A stretch of 64,000 nt of DNA. Origin: Branchiostoma lanceolatum (taxonomy: Eukaryota > Chordata > Leptocardii > Amphioxiformes > Branchiostomatidae). Under the pieces are notes generated by a model that saw nothing but the letters and a program-made list of their open reading frames with translations, made no database searches and was not told where the DNA came from. Numbering within the stretch: position 1 is the first letter of the stretch; each line of letters starts with the position of its first letter. This document shows positions 11,302 through 24,500 of this stretch, piece by piece. The stretch is taken from assembly GCF_035083965.1 (NCBI RefSeq), contig NC_089736.1, positions 5,397,501 through 5,461,500 on the forward strand, read 5' to 3'. The translations under genes and the position numbers were made by a program.

Positions 11302-14300
11302 CGACGTTCGGCATTTTGTGTGTCGTCATTCTGACAAGTCTTCCAACGAGCGCACAGGATCCTGGTAAGTACATTTCGTACTTTCACTTTTGGGAGAAGA
11401 GTTTGTACGAGATCGTGATTTATACTTAAAGAAAGTAATAAGATAAGCGTTCTTCAAGATAAAATAATGACTTCATGGTAAATTTGTTTCATGGTAAAAA
11501 GTGCCTATACCGTACCGGCGGACGTAAGATTTGTGGTGTTGTTGGTCATGTATGCCAATAGACTTATGTACAACGTAGTTTTCTATAGGTATAACTATAC
11601 CCCTGATAAAAGATACTTAAGACTATACAGTTTTTTGTATCAGTTGTGTTTTTTTTGGTATTTTTTTTAGATTTTTCTACAGCCCCTCTTACTATGTTTT
11701 CCGTTGAACTTGTTGTGTCACTTAATGCTATCGCATTGCTCTAGGTTTGTCCTTTCTGTTGTGTTTTGCTGTTGAAATCATCTAGGCAAGAACGAAACTA
11801 AAGGTACTCTTTTTTACATGTACCCTGGCAAGACTAGCCTGTCAAAAAGTCAGAGGAGGGTAACAAGGTTGAATTTTTTAATTATATAGTCAGCATTGGC
11901 TTTAATTTTAACTTTGAAAATATCTGACTGCATTGCACAGACGACGAATGTTTGAAAATGAATACTAGTATGTCTTGATCTAAAGAATACAAGTACATAT
12001 TTTAGGTGTATTGGAAGAAAAGTTATTACAGTGGTTACACAAAGCTAGACAAATCGCTGTGTGCGTTTCCATTGCGGAAAGAACCAGCCATCCGCCTACA
12101 TGTAGTGTAGCTTATCAAGCAGAAAATCAGGAAGTTACAAGCAGTGATAGCGTGACCTATGCCCGTGTTATCTTTAGAACATGACAAATATTACACAGTA
12201 TTCCAAATACATAAAACTGTTCATTGATTTTCCAGATCCATTGATTGTGCAAGTTTCTTCAGGGGTAACTTTTCCTAGTCAGAAAATATTAAATATTTAC
12301 CTTCGTCAAGAAGATTATGTTTTGGGTGCCGTTCGTGTGTGTTTTTGTGAACTACATAATTCGAGAAACAGCGGAACTTCCGATTTCGACATCTTGTGTT
12401 TTGGACATGTTATATATGTCCATGATTTTTAGTGGTAGATATCTCTTGGGCAGAGAGAAAGTGTTTGGGCCCCCTAGCAGCTTTTTTGAACTGCATGGGG
12501 TTATTTTGTTTCAGACTTTGGAAGGGAATGACACAATTTGGGGGTTGGTGGATCGTCATGATTTCGTATTTAGATAGCTTAACTGACGATTGACATAATC
12601 AAATGCTCATTATTCATTATTGAGATGACCCATTGGTGAAAGCAACTAAAGATATTAATATAGAGATCAGGATCTAATTTACATAATTCATCAGGACATT
12701 TTATGAATCCCCTGCATTCCATTATAGAACTGAAAAAGAGATAAATATCGATATATATCAATTGTGCAAATGAACACACCATTTGCATTGTTAATGAGAA
12801 TATACTGGTAAATGATGGGAATGTCATCACACCTGTTTCGGTCTATTTTTAAAAAAAAAGATCAAGCCTAGACACATGTAAGTATCTGTTTGTCTACAAA
12901 TGATACATAATTCTTGTTAGGAGTATGCGGATTAGAATTAATGTTGGAGGAAATGTTGCATTAGAGGGTGTATAGAAAGCGACACGTCATTCCAACAGGT
13001 GTGTTCCTTTTTTTACAGGATGTCAGAAGGTCCGTATTTCCGGTTCCACGAGTCTACAGATCCACCTTATGACGACATACACAATCACAGCAGATTCAAG
13101 CGACAGAAGGCCTGTCTACATCAGTGACACAACCAATGATCGTATTTACTACGTACCCATGGGAAGTCCCAAGAATACCTGGTTCGTGGGTCCGTACCAA
13201 ACGCCGGGAGAAAGTGGACTTTACGTAGAGGACTTAAGCCTGTATGCAAATAACATCGCAGGAACGTTCAACATTTGGGACCCTGAGACACAACAGTGGA
13301 CAGACGCTCCGTACGTGCAGATAAGCTGTGCAGGTAAGGATATTTCAACATATAGGGTCAATGGCCCACTCTGAGATGTATACGGTATCATATTAAGGCA
13401 TGGTCTGTTCCTACACTCGCTAGTTTGGTTTTTTTGGTGGTTATAGGTACCGGTCATCATTATGCCACCGTGTACACTGATCATGAAGGAAGGCGGCTCA
13501 TTATAATCATTGGCATGGTCATATTTCAAACTGACATATTAGGGACAAGTCCTGTATAACATATGAATCTCTTTCAAACCTTGAAGCATTTGTCAAGTCA
13601 TTGTTCAAGATGGAGGTAACAGGCCCACTTCTTGTATATCCAGATACCGTATTCAATAAAAATCAATGTGGGTAAATTTTATGAATAAGAACATTATCCA
13701 TCAATTAATGATCTACTTTCATCAATATATGCCCCCCCACTCAACAACCCTCAGACAAAAAGTGTCTGAGTATACGGATCATTAATGACCGGTGGACATG
13801 GCAAAATTAACCCTTCTCATTAGCTAACGCCCTCTGGCTATTTGATAATGACCTTTATGACTATGGCGATTACGTCCTCCCCCCTCGTTTTCTCTTTCTT
13901 TCTCCCTGTAACTTAGCACATGTAGACAAATCGATAAATAGATGGACAGATAAGCGTATAAACTTATCGTTTTCAGATCCGGGATACTTCGGCTGTTTTA
14001 ATACGGCTGGCATCGATGATGTTTTTCGGATACCGTTGGGCCTGGGTATCACTGTAGAATCGTGTATAGAATATTGCAGAAACTACCCCGACAAGACCAT
14101 TGCGGCTCTAAACATGCAGGATTGTATCTGTGGGTCTAGTGTCAACCACAACAGTCATGCGGCAGAGTTCTGTACGTCTCCGTGTGGAGGGAACAACGAT
14201 CAGACATGTGGGGGGTCGGAAAGGGCTGACGTGTACCAAAGTAAGTGTCTTGGAGTCCTTTCAAAATCAAGTGAACAGGTTACATAGATAGCAACCTCAA

Positions 14301-16579
14301 AATCTTAAGATCTGTTAGTGAAAACTTCCCATTGTGTATATAGACTACATGATGGCGTCAACATCCATAAGAAAAACCTGTTTACATTTCCGGAACGAAA
14401 TAACTAAATCAGCAACGTTCAAGATGCATTGCATTGGTTATATTAGAATGTATACTTCGCATCTACCCCTGCAGTTCAATATTATGATGATTATGTTGAT
14501 TGAATACACTATACGCAAAATATTTCTAATGGACATGATATAAGCTTTACTACCGTGTTTTCTTTTCTTTTGTTTGTACAACAGCATGGGTCGGTGCTTG
14601 TGGATACGGGAAACAAACCGGAGCCATCTACTCACCAAAGTATCCGGCGACGTACCAAATTTATGACAGCTGTACCTGGGAGATCAGCTTTGACCCAGAC
14701 AAGGTCATCAAGTTCTACTACAACGTGTGGGACGTCCCAGCCGGGGACGAAGTGGTCATCACGGACAAGTCTGGACAATCCAGGACACTCGGACCGGACT
14801 TCGACACAACTTGGACCAATGAAGTCACTATTAACTTTGTATCAAACACGCGTGTGGATGGGAGATTTGCTGTCCAGTATGAAGGTAGGAAATATGCATT
14901 GTTAAAAGATAGGAACTAAAACGTTTACCGTAATGATACACGCACGTTGTTGTCATTTTTTATCATCTTTGATATAAATGTAAGATTGTTATGTTTATCC
15001 AGCTGTAGACCACTGTGGAGACATTGGTACTACGAAAAGCATCGCACAGATATCTCCTTCGCACGGAGGTAACTTCGCTGTCGGGCAGCAGGTAACCATA
15101 ACATGCACGGACGGGACAGAGACCGTGGTGGAGTGTCTACAAGACAAGATCTTCAACGTAACGGGACCGTATTGTGGAGGTCAGTCATACTCACCGTTTA
15201 CTACCATACTAACCTCAGTAGATGATTCTTTAATTTGTATTATAGTGCAAAGTGAACCAATCTAGCGGCCATTTATTTAAACAGTGACACTATCAATATT
15301 ACAGATATCAAAGTTATTAGGATTATTACACCGAGAATCAAGTTTTCATTGTCAAAAATTGTTTTTCAATTTTCTTCACCAGATTCGTCTGAAGTTGAAA
15401 TGACAACGACCAGTACAGGGACAGCCGCCACTGGCGACCAAGCAAAAGGTAAAAGTGCCCCCAATTCTCGGGCAGTTACAACGGGCATAGCATGATGAAC
15501 TTGTGACATCAACGTTGACATAATTAATATGATATAACCGCATTCTTTTCTTTATGCAAACCAATTACTGTAGCAGCAAAAGAAACTATTTTTCTCAACC
15601 ACCTTCTAAAAATTCTGTTCGTTTCCCCACCGTAGGTACCTCTCCTACAGTAGTGATTGTCGTTGTGTCCGTGCTCGCCGTGCTGGTTCTTCTCGCAGTT
15701 TTGTGTGTGGCTGTGTATTTCGTCATCAAGAAAAGGTGAGTTTATGCAAGGACATTATCCAGAATATTATTATAACTTTTCATATGTATAACGTACTTCG
15801 TTTATGACACCATATCAGACGGAAAAGTTTCAATGAAAAGTTCATTGTTTGAACTTAGAGTAGGACCCTCCGAAAACATGCAGTTATGAATTGTAATATT
15901 CAAAAATTTTCATTATTTCGTTTCATGTTAATGTTATGTCTACGGCGAGTTTAAAAGAAAAGCAAGACGTATGATAGTTACAACTGACAGAAACCAAAAA
16001 AAAAACTAATAGTAGTAAGCTACATTGAATGTTTGTTATCCTTTTGTCGTTGAATGATTACAAAAAAGAACAGAAGTTAGAATCTGACGTCGTATTTCAT
16101 GTCTCTCTAACAGAAAAGCAAAGTCGACCAAAAGACAGGGCCCAACCTATCCCAGAATCCACCTGGACAGAGCTGACATCTCCTCCCCAACACCTTACGT
16201 CATCCCGACTGCTGACGTCACCCCTGACGTCACCCTCACCTCCGAAAACGTCACATTTCTTCCAAGGAAGCCAACTGATGAGACGGAACAGGACGAGCAC
16301 GCGCACTACGAGGAAACAGAAGTCGGACCGTTGGAGAACGGTGATGACGTCACGGACAGGGAGGAGGAACTACGTCAGCTGTACGCTCAGCCAATGAAAA
16401 AGAAGAAGGACCAGCAGGCTGAATTTCCATATTATGATGACCCCCCACGACCCGAGGACCATGACTTTGTGGACAACGATCTGTATGGGTATGACCAAGG
16501 GGGTGAAGCAATTGCCGGCAATGGGGGACCCTCTAAGCCACAACCGTATGTCGACAATAACCTATATGGATACAACTAG
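11277..16579 (+). CDS. Single-pass receptor with unnamed module, WSC, CUB and Sushi domains (copy 2)
   Basis: Eight exons join in frame: 11277-11364, 13019-13333, 13977-14240, 14585-14884, 15003-15179, 15383-15448, 15636-15735, 16114-16579 (1776 nt, 591 aa plus stop), again phase 1 up to the TM exon and then phase 2. Residues 1-29 are a signal peptide; 30-134 the same unnamed module as copy 1; 135-222 WSC (GYFGCFN, CICGSS, CGGNNDQTCGG); 223-322 CUB (GACGYGKQTGAIYSPKYP, FAVQYEG); 323-381 a four-Cys CCP whose exon is 177 nt, as in copy 1; 382-403 a Thr/Ser/Ala stalk; 409-434 TM, then KKR. The 155-residue tail has YVIP, YEET, YAQP, a KKKK run, and VDNDLYGY (556-563) repeated as VDNNLYGY (583-590). 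There is no SUEL exon. It is the downstream paralogue of the 4250-9097 gene, in the same orientation and about 2.2 kb away. The ligand is unknown. Confidence 0.88.
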
Positions 16580-16638
16580 ACTTGTTTAATCCGAAAAGAT
16601 TATACAGCAGATCAGCAGCACTAACCTTGTGTAAAACT

Positions 16639-16644
16639 AATAAA
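16639..16644 (+). terminator. Polyadenylation signal of the copy-2 receptor gene
   Basis: AATAAA lies 60 bases past the stop codon, comparable to the short 3' UTR of copy 1. Confidence 0.6.
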
Positions 16645-17845
16645 CAACACTATCTAAAAAAAGGGATATATGACTAAGATTAAGTATTGTGATATTATTA
16701 AAAACTAAAAGAAGGAAACCTAAACGTTGTCATGTTGCAAACGCAGAAATATGATGCATGCTTCAGACTATATCTTTTTAAAGATATTTTGAGATGTGAA
16801 ACCATACATGCGTAACAGTATATTTCATGTCATTTTATATATATTGGAATAGTCATAGAAAGCGAGGGAAAGAGGCTAAAGCGTTGTATTTTGTATATAA
16901 CCTGACTTTGACTATGATGTATTTGAGCTATCATGTTACTTGTCAAACTATTATTGATGTATAAAGTTATCATTACGTTGACAGTCAAACGTTTTTATTT
17001 CTGATAAAGAAGACTTAATAGAGACCACCTTGTTGTGATTAATTATTGATTATGAAACATTCATGTGTACTTTTTTCATGATATATCAACTTGAGTTGTA
17101 TCAAATTAGTCATAACTAATAGTCATACACAATATCTTATTGTAATGTTTTACTGTAGTTTTTTTTTTACGATATACTAAATGCTAGATTGTTAAGTGTC
17201 GTGGAAAAGACAACAGAAGTATTGGCTGCTCCAGTAAGGGGGGCAAAGTAGAAGACCTCGCCAGTATTTGAGCTTCAGTAATTCTTCAAAACCCCATATC
17301 CCCCGTGAAAGTTTGTCGTGCCTTTTTCTTGTCTATGTATAAATATTCGCATCTCCTGTAACTGAATAAATATCTAAATTACACACACGATAAAGTTTAC
17401 CTTCCACTTGTATATAAGGTAAAGTAGTAGTGTACAACTAACGGATGTAACGTTAACAAATGAGAAATCAGAACGATCTTTTTTTACGTTTTGCTGCCTT
17501 TTGAATCATATTTCACATCGTGCATCATGTCCCAGTTATAAAATCATGGGTCACACAGATGTCAACTTGTTCGCTCAAATGTCGCCCAGCGATCGCTGTC
17601 TAATTGAAAGGGGGGCCTAGTAAATTTAGACGGATCTTTGATTATGATAGCAACAAGTTGCAATCTGAATCAGTGAATGAGGAAATGTCCAGACAGTGTG
17701 GCGTGACTTTGAAGAGGAAGAAGATTTTCCTCGGATTAGATTTTCCCGCCCCTGCGGATTTCCTGACAAGTGTTGTCGTCTGATTCTGTGGCGGATGTAG
17801 AGAGGCAAATCGCAACGTTACAGTTTTCCTTTTCTATACCTCCTT

Positions 17846-17975
17846 GGAATATCCTAGCCTGGGTGCCATCCTAATTTCTACCGGGGCTCCTACACTCGCT
17901 ACCCTCAAAAAAGTGAGGGTAGCGAGTGTAGGAGGTCCGGTAGAAATTAGGATGGCACCCAGGCTAGGAATATCC
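17846..17975. repeat. Near-perfect 130-bp foldback (hairpin element)
   Basis: The left arm from 17846 (GGAATATCCTAGCCTGGGTG onward) is repeated in inverted order to 17975 with only a few mismatches, around an A-rich loop of a few bases at about 17908. Arms are about 60 bases. This is a MITE-like element with no ORF. Confidence 0.85.
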
Positions 17976-18010
17976 GCGCCTACCAAAAAAGTTTTCCACA
18001 AAAACAAATA

Positions 18011-18065
18011 GTATCCAAACGAGATAGCTATAAATATAATAGCTATCAGTTTATCGTTTGGATAC
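18011..18065. repeat. 55-bp palindrome
   Basis: Outer arms GTATCCAAACGA and TCGTTTGGATAC enclose an inner pair GATAGCTAT and ATAGCTATC. It lies about 35 bases after the larger foldback, so the two may be parts of one compound insertion. Confidence 0.7.
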
Positions 18066-18566
18066 TCTTTTTCCAATAATGAACAAAAAGTTTAAAGTAC
18101 AAAAGTCTACAAAAGTCTGGATTGTTTGGATGAAACCAATCTAATATCTGTTTTTAAAGATTTTATCACTTTTGGCTGATTGCCAAAACTGGTCCCTGCG
18201 TTGAAGCATTGAATACCCCGCCAAATGCATGGAACATTCCTAAACCATACCATTCAAATTCTAAGGGGTGATTCGGATTAATATATTTTATCACAAATAA
18301 GCTTACTAGTACATGATTTGCTAGTTCATAAATGCTGTTTAGTACAAAAATAGTTCATTTTGCATTCAAGATGCATAAGTTTTATCAAGACTAATAGAAT
18401 TTCTAAAGTTTTAAAGATTAAGTTTTACCAACGGAAGTAGATTGGTATCGCCCGATGACCGGAGATTGAACTTTAAATTTTTAGGCGCAACACGATGTTG
18501 TGATGTGGCAGTGAAATATCCACGAATTTCTCCCCGTATTTTGCTTCAATTAACGGCGTTTTAGAC

Positions 18567-21500
18567 ATGAGTGTTGGGTTCATAGGAGCAGGCCGACTGG
18601 CCATGGCCATGGCGAAGGGGTTCATACGAGCAGGTAAGGAAAAAAGCTGTTGTTTTTGTCTCAGGCGATCGAGGAATCTTTTGTGTTTGGGGAGGGGGGT
18701 TAACGTTACCAGATGGTAGGAAAATATACAAATGTAGCTACTCTAACCAGTTACAGTTTGAATCTTTGATCACAAGTTTGACATTAACAAGATTATTTTA
18801 CTATTAGGCCACAGCAAGTAGATTCTATGGATGACACCAGCATATTGTGATGCCATGTTTTGTCGCTTCAAATATTTTTTATTATTGTTACAAGAGGGCC
18901 TGCATGCCCTTTTTCGTAAGGTATTTTTTATAGCAGCCTTTTTCGTCTTCGTAATCCGTAGGCAGTCGCCCAAAATCAACGTATTTCGTGATCAGTACAT
19001 TAGCCGTAATGCACAAATGGTCGCTTTCTTTCTACGTAAACCGTAGGCAGTTACGGTGACTGTTTCCTTTATGCAACGTAAAGCGTAATCCATAAATTGC
19101 TTAAGTAAAGCATGGTCTGATTTTAAAATGGTCCAATCCACAAGCGAGCGCCTCTCATTATCATATGTCCGCAATGAATTTTCCTATTATTATACAGTAT
19201 TAGAATCCCCCTAAGTATACTGTGGTACCCAGGGCATTGTGCTTAATGGCAACGCAAGCAAAGAGCTCTGCCATGTCTGCAAAGAATACTTCAAGTACGA
19301 TAACCTTTACCACCGCGAACACTCCATTTTCTCCGTTTCGCAAATTTAAATCCCTGCAAATATTTCTGCATTTACAGTATCAAATTTAGATTCTAAGTAT
19401 TGTTATGATAATAGATTTGGTAAATAAATTGAAACCTTGATTGTTTTTTTAAGGGGCCGTACCTGCTGAGAACATCTTCGCTTCAGCCCCAGACAACTTG
19501 GTCGGAAGAGCAGAGTTAAGAAACATCAAGGTAAAAAAATATTCTGAAAGTATTTTGTACCTGGTACTAGGGTACTACAAAGCGGGCCAGCATATTGTAG
19601 GATAGCCTAGCAATGCTTAACAGTCAATTCAAAAGGATCAACAATGCATCGACTTATTTTTTGCGAAAGGTTTTGGGAACATGTTAATTGGAAAATATCT
19701 GATTGTACCATTGTATCCATGAGGTGCTTGGCAAAACTAGGATGCAAACACAGACACAACCAGAGGCTTTACAAGACTTTCCTCCACCAAGGTGTAAAGA
19801 TGGGTACCTGACTTTGGTTGGGGAGATAATACCGTGCCCTAGACAACAACCCACGTCCCCTACGGCCTCAAATAGGCTATGGGACTACCTTTACCGACCT
19901 TTTACTTGGGTTGTCCCCATGGCGCAAGTGTTAATGCAACCCCACTGCTTCGCCATTTGGATCAAATTCCGTGGATCCTAGGGCCCAAGTTCGATCCTAG
20001 GGTCGACTCCAGATCAGACATGTTGTAAGGGGTTGCAATCATCGTTTCGAATGGTGACATAAAGCCGGCGGCCCCATGTATCACTATGAGTGAGCTTCAA
20101 TCAGGCATTAGCTTCAAGCGTCAAACCTCTGCACGTAAAAGAACCCAACACACTTATCGAGAAGAGTTGGGATGAACTGGTGTACTTGGCCCAAAACCGC
20201 GAGCTGTAGCAAAGCCGCATCGAAAATGACTGCTTTACTTTACCTTATAGGAGCTTGGCATCCAGGTGACCCACAGTAATACGGCGCTAGTGTCGCAGTC
20301 GGACGTCGTGTTCCTGGCGATCAAAGCGAACGTGGTAAAGAACGTGCTGGAAGAAATCTCGCCGTTCGTGACCCAGCGACACTTGTTCGTCACTCCCATG
20401 GCCGGCATCACGATTAAGTCAGTTGAAGAGGTAAAAACTTTTTTGTTGTAAAATATTCTGCATTCGCTTGCAAATGGTGTTTTTTCTGTGTTGTGAGTCA
20501 TCACTCGAACTCTCCAAGAGCACTTCTATAAGTAAAGAATTGAGTTAACCTCATCCCTACTAGCACTGAGGTAGCCTTTTTTGGATCAAATTTGTACTGG
20601 TTGTAATGTGAGACAGGATTAAGAAGGTTAAACAAACTTTTTAAGTGAACATAACTGCTTGATTTTCAAGTGTCCTTTCTATTGAATGAATCATACATAT
20701 AGGTAGGGCTGCATACTGGTTCAACACCATGAAAATAATCTAAATCCAAAATACCAAACCATCTTCTAGTACATGTATGTGCCATTAAGTTGTACCTGAT
20801 TATAGACTTTTACGCTCAATTCGATAAATTTTCTACTTGTATTTTGTCACTAAAATCATGGTTGTTATTTTTACCACAAAGATGGACTTAGCTCCGAAAA
20901 AAGTTGAATACATTGTATGGATATTGAAATCAGCACCATCTTTGATTTGAGATCCTTTCCAAAACATGCATCGGTTCTCTGCATGAAGTCTGAATCAAAG
21001 ACAATCCAAGCAATATTATGGTTAGGGCCAAAAAAATGGACATTCAAGAAATGCTGAAATCTTTATGGTTGTGACATTTACTTACATCGTATAGCACATT
21101 TGCGTAATAACTTCATACTTGAAACATTTTAAATCAGCACAAAATTGTGCCATGTGAGTCCTCACGTCACAACAACGTCGCATTTTTGCATGGACATTGT
21201 GATAGTGTTGTTTGAACTAATCGTGTATAGAAATGACGAAATAAATGACTTTCAAAAACCGATTTTGGGGCCCTGATATTGCTTGGGCTTCCTTTAACAT
21301 GTGATATGGCAACATGTATCTGACAATACCACACCATCCCCCCCTCCACAGTCTCTACCCGAGGAAACAAGAGTGATCCGGATGATGCCGAACACCCCCC
21401 TGGTGGTCGGGGAGGGGGCGACCGTCTACGCACGCGGGGAGCACGCCACAAAACACGACGCTGAGACGGTAGAGGTTCTGCTGTCCAACGTCGGCTGGTG

Positions 21501-24500
21501 TTTCGAGGGGAAAGAAGAGTACATGGACGCTGTGACTGGCTTGAGTGGTAGCGGCCCTGCCTATGTAAGAAGTGTCACAAATTTTATCAGTAATCACAGT
21601 TATTTTTTACTTATTACCTCTGAGAAGGAGGTTATAGAAAATTAGAATAAGTTCTGACAGTGTACTGTATTTGTTTGTGTGCCTGTGTATTCCCACCTAT
21701 AACTCAAGATCCTTGTAAAGGATTTACATGAATTTTGGTATGTGGGTAGTTATTGAGGTCCCGATGAAACATGGCGATTTTAGGCCCCCTAGCAGTATTT
21801 TCAGTTACTGCAGCATTACTGGCCCAACACCCTCTTCCGGAAAGTACAAATATAGTGTGATATAGTCCATAGACAGCTGGGCTACCTGGCAAATTAAAGT
21901 TAATGACCTCAATTTGGGATACACGGGTGGCTTGGGATGTATACTATTAAGCATCTACTGTTATAGTGCATGATAAGGCTGCTAGTAGGGCTATGGTATT
22001 AGGAATTCTCAAAAAATTGAATAATTCAGGGAGGTATGACATCTTTGATTTCTTGTTCTTCCTGTAGATGTTAAGATTTGTCTCCTAACATTTTTAAACC
22101 TATCCCAACAGGTGTTCCTGTCCATTGATGCCCTGGCTACAGGTGGGGTGAAGATGGGACTGTCTAGACAGGAGTCGCTCAGAGTTGCTGCAGAAACCAT
22201 TCAGGTGGGGAGAAAAGTACAAATATTGCCTTGAGAATACTGTTACAACTGTTGCGTCCGATGGCCAAGTGGCTAGTCTAGTGGACACCAGCTTGAGAGG
22301 TCATGGGTTCTATTCCTGGCATTCCTGGCTAGACATTGTGTCCTTGGGAGAGGCACTTTACATGGCTTTCCTGTCCCGTTTTTCTTTTGATGTAAAAAGA
22401 GGCCTTTAACTTTGACATATTACTCACAATGCATATCTCTGGACATGTGCAGTTTGATTCCTGAACAAGCTTATTAAATGAGCATACTTTTGCAATACTA
22501 ATGTACTATAGCTGCAGAAATGTTCACATCGGTTTTATGTTCGCGGTTTTCACGGTGAACTCTTCAGCGCAAACTGAAAACCACCGCAAAACTTTTGCCC
22601 ACCTATGACTGCAGCGCCACTATTGTTTCAAACGTGAACTTACAACCATCATGAACACTCCCTTTTCTCCCTACCGGGAATTAAAAACCACGCAAATCTA
22701 AATGCATTTACAGTATATGCTTATTTGCCACGCACAGAACTACTTAAAGCAATTGTCAAGTCAAAATTGTAAATTGAAACATAAAATCTTTGTTGTTTCC
22801 AGGCTGCTGCTAGGAGAGTTCTGGAGACCGGTGCCCATCCCAGCATGCTGAAGGATGAGGTCTGTTCTAACAACAGTCTCGGCCAATCAGCACTCGCTGC
22901 CATTCACAAGATGGAGAAAGGTGGTAAGCAATCTTGGTTGTGATTGGTCAATTAATGTGTCCAATCAGTAGCAGCTTTAGCTGTGGCCAATCAAATACAG
23001 GTTGGTGATTGGTCAGTTAATGACTACTTGTGTGACCAATCAGTAGCAGTGTAAGTTGTTGCTACTCAAATTCAGGGTAGTGATTGGTTAGTTACAAGAT
23101 TGAATTTCTCAGTTGTAGACTGCAATCATTTTCTTTTCGGTCATTGTCACTCGCAACTAAAACTACCATCAATCAAGTGTAAATTACTTAAGCTCCCAAG
23201 TGTGTAAGTGATTTATCATTATATATTCAATAATATCGAGTGATGCATATTTATTTCTCATTAGACTAAAAAATGTAGATGTAGTCAACTAAAATACTAA
23301 ACTCAATCCAAATGAAATTGAACTTCCAACAGAAAAGTAAAACGAAACAAAAACTTCTTCTAATCTCTCTTTTGTTTCTCTTGCTTTGCAATTGTATCAT
23401 AGCCTGGTATCATATCCTATTCTAGCTCCGTTTGCTCTCTTCATTTGAGTATCAGAGCTACTGTAGAATAGGACAATGTACATGAAGGATGGATTCTAGG
23501 CTAACCTACATTACAAAAAGTACATGCACATATATGGTTGTAAATGTGTGTCAATTTCGTTTGGAGACACATGACGAAGATTTGAGTTGATGATGACCAA
23601 GTCCATTTCGTTTGGAGACACAAAGAAGTTTTGAGTTGATGATAACTGAGTCAATTTCGTTTGGAGACACATGAGGAAGTTTGAGTTGATGATGACTGAC
23701 AGGGCTCTTGCCTCCCAGGTCTCGACACAAAGCTGTTGAAACGTAGTAGGGAACGCGGAGGTAACAGTCTTCTCCCTCACGCTATGTGTAACTCAGCAAA
23801 GATGGCCACACAAAAACTTACAATTCGTCTTAAACTCATTCAATGTGTTATGCTGAAGGTCGGTTATACTGGCTATACAGATACAGATGCAGTGTAGCGT
23901 CACAGTGGTGTAATGACAGGATCTTTGGCCCAGAACCCAGAGGTGCTGGGTTTGAATCCCTGGCATGCCTCGTTGACGTTGTGCCCTTCGGAAAGGCACT
24001 TTACACAAATGTCCTCACCTCACTCAGGTAAAAATTTGTACTTAGCTTCGGTTAGGGATGTCTCACAGATAGGAAATCAAATGGAGGTCCTTTTTTTTAG
24101 GAGAGCCACACCACAAGCACGTTTAAGAACCTGCCACATTAATGGAAAAGAGTAGGGGTCCTTCCCAGTGTGAGTGGATCAATTAAATCCATCGGGATAT
24201 GTAGGTTGGTGTGTTAGGCCATCAGGCGGTTTACAATACAAACAGTACCAAAAAAACAAAGTGTTTAAAATCTCTGTGTTTTTGCCTACTACCATTGATT
24301 TGTCTATCTTTTTGTCATATTCAGAAGGAAAATGTTCAGACTATGCGTGATGTACAAAAGGACTGATAAACTTGTGGACACACCAACTACTAAGCATCTA
24401 ATACCAGCTCAGAAATAACAAAGAAATAGTCATGCCTTCAAGTACCAGAGATATCCGGCCAGAATAAAGGTGTTCAATGTTTGTTTTTTCTTGAACAATC

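Larger units (their letters stand above)
16645..18566. other. Intergenic region upstream of the PYCR-like gene
   Basis: AT-rich spacer without a supported gene. It holds the strong foldback at 17846-17975 and a second small palindrome at 18011-18065. The last 100 bases should carry the promoter and 5' UTR of the reductase gene; no TATA box is evident. Confidence 0.5.

Noticed and set aside
23905..24000. Possible tRNA gene
   Set aside because: The B-box is good, but no cloverleaf with acceptor stem could be built, and related copies at 22255 and 55450 share non-tRNA tails, so it is a SINE head.
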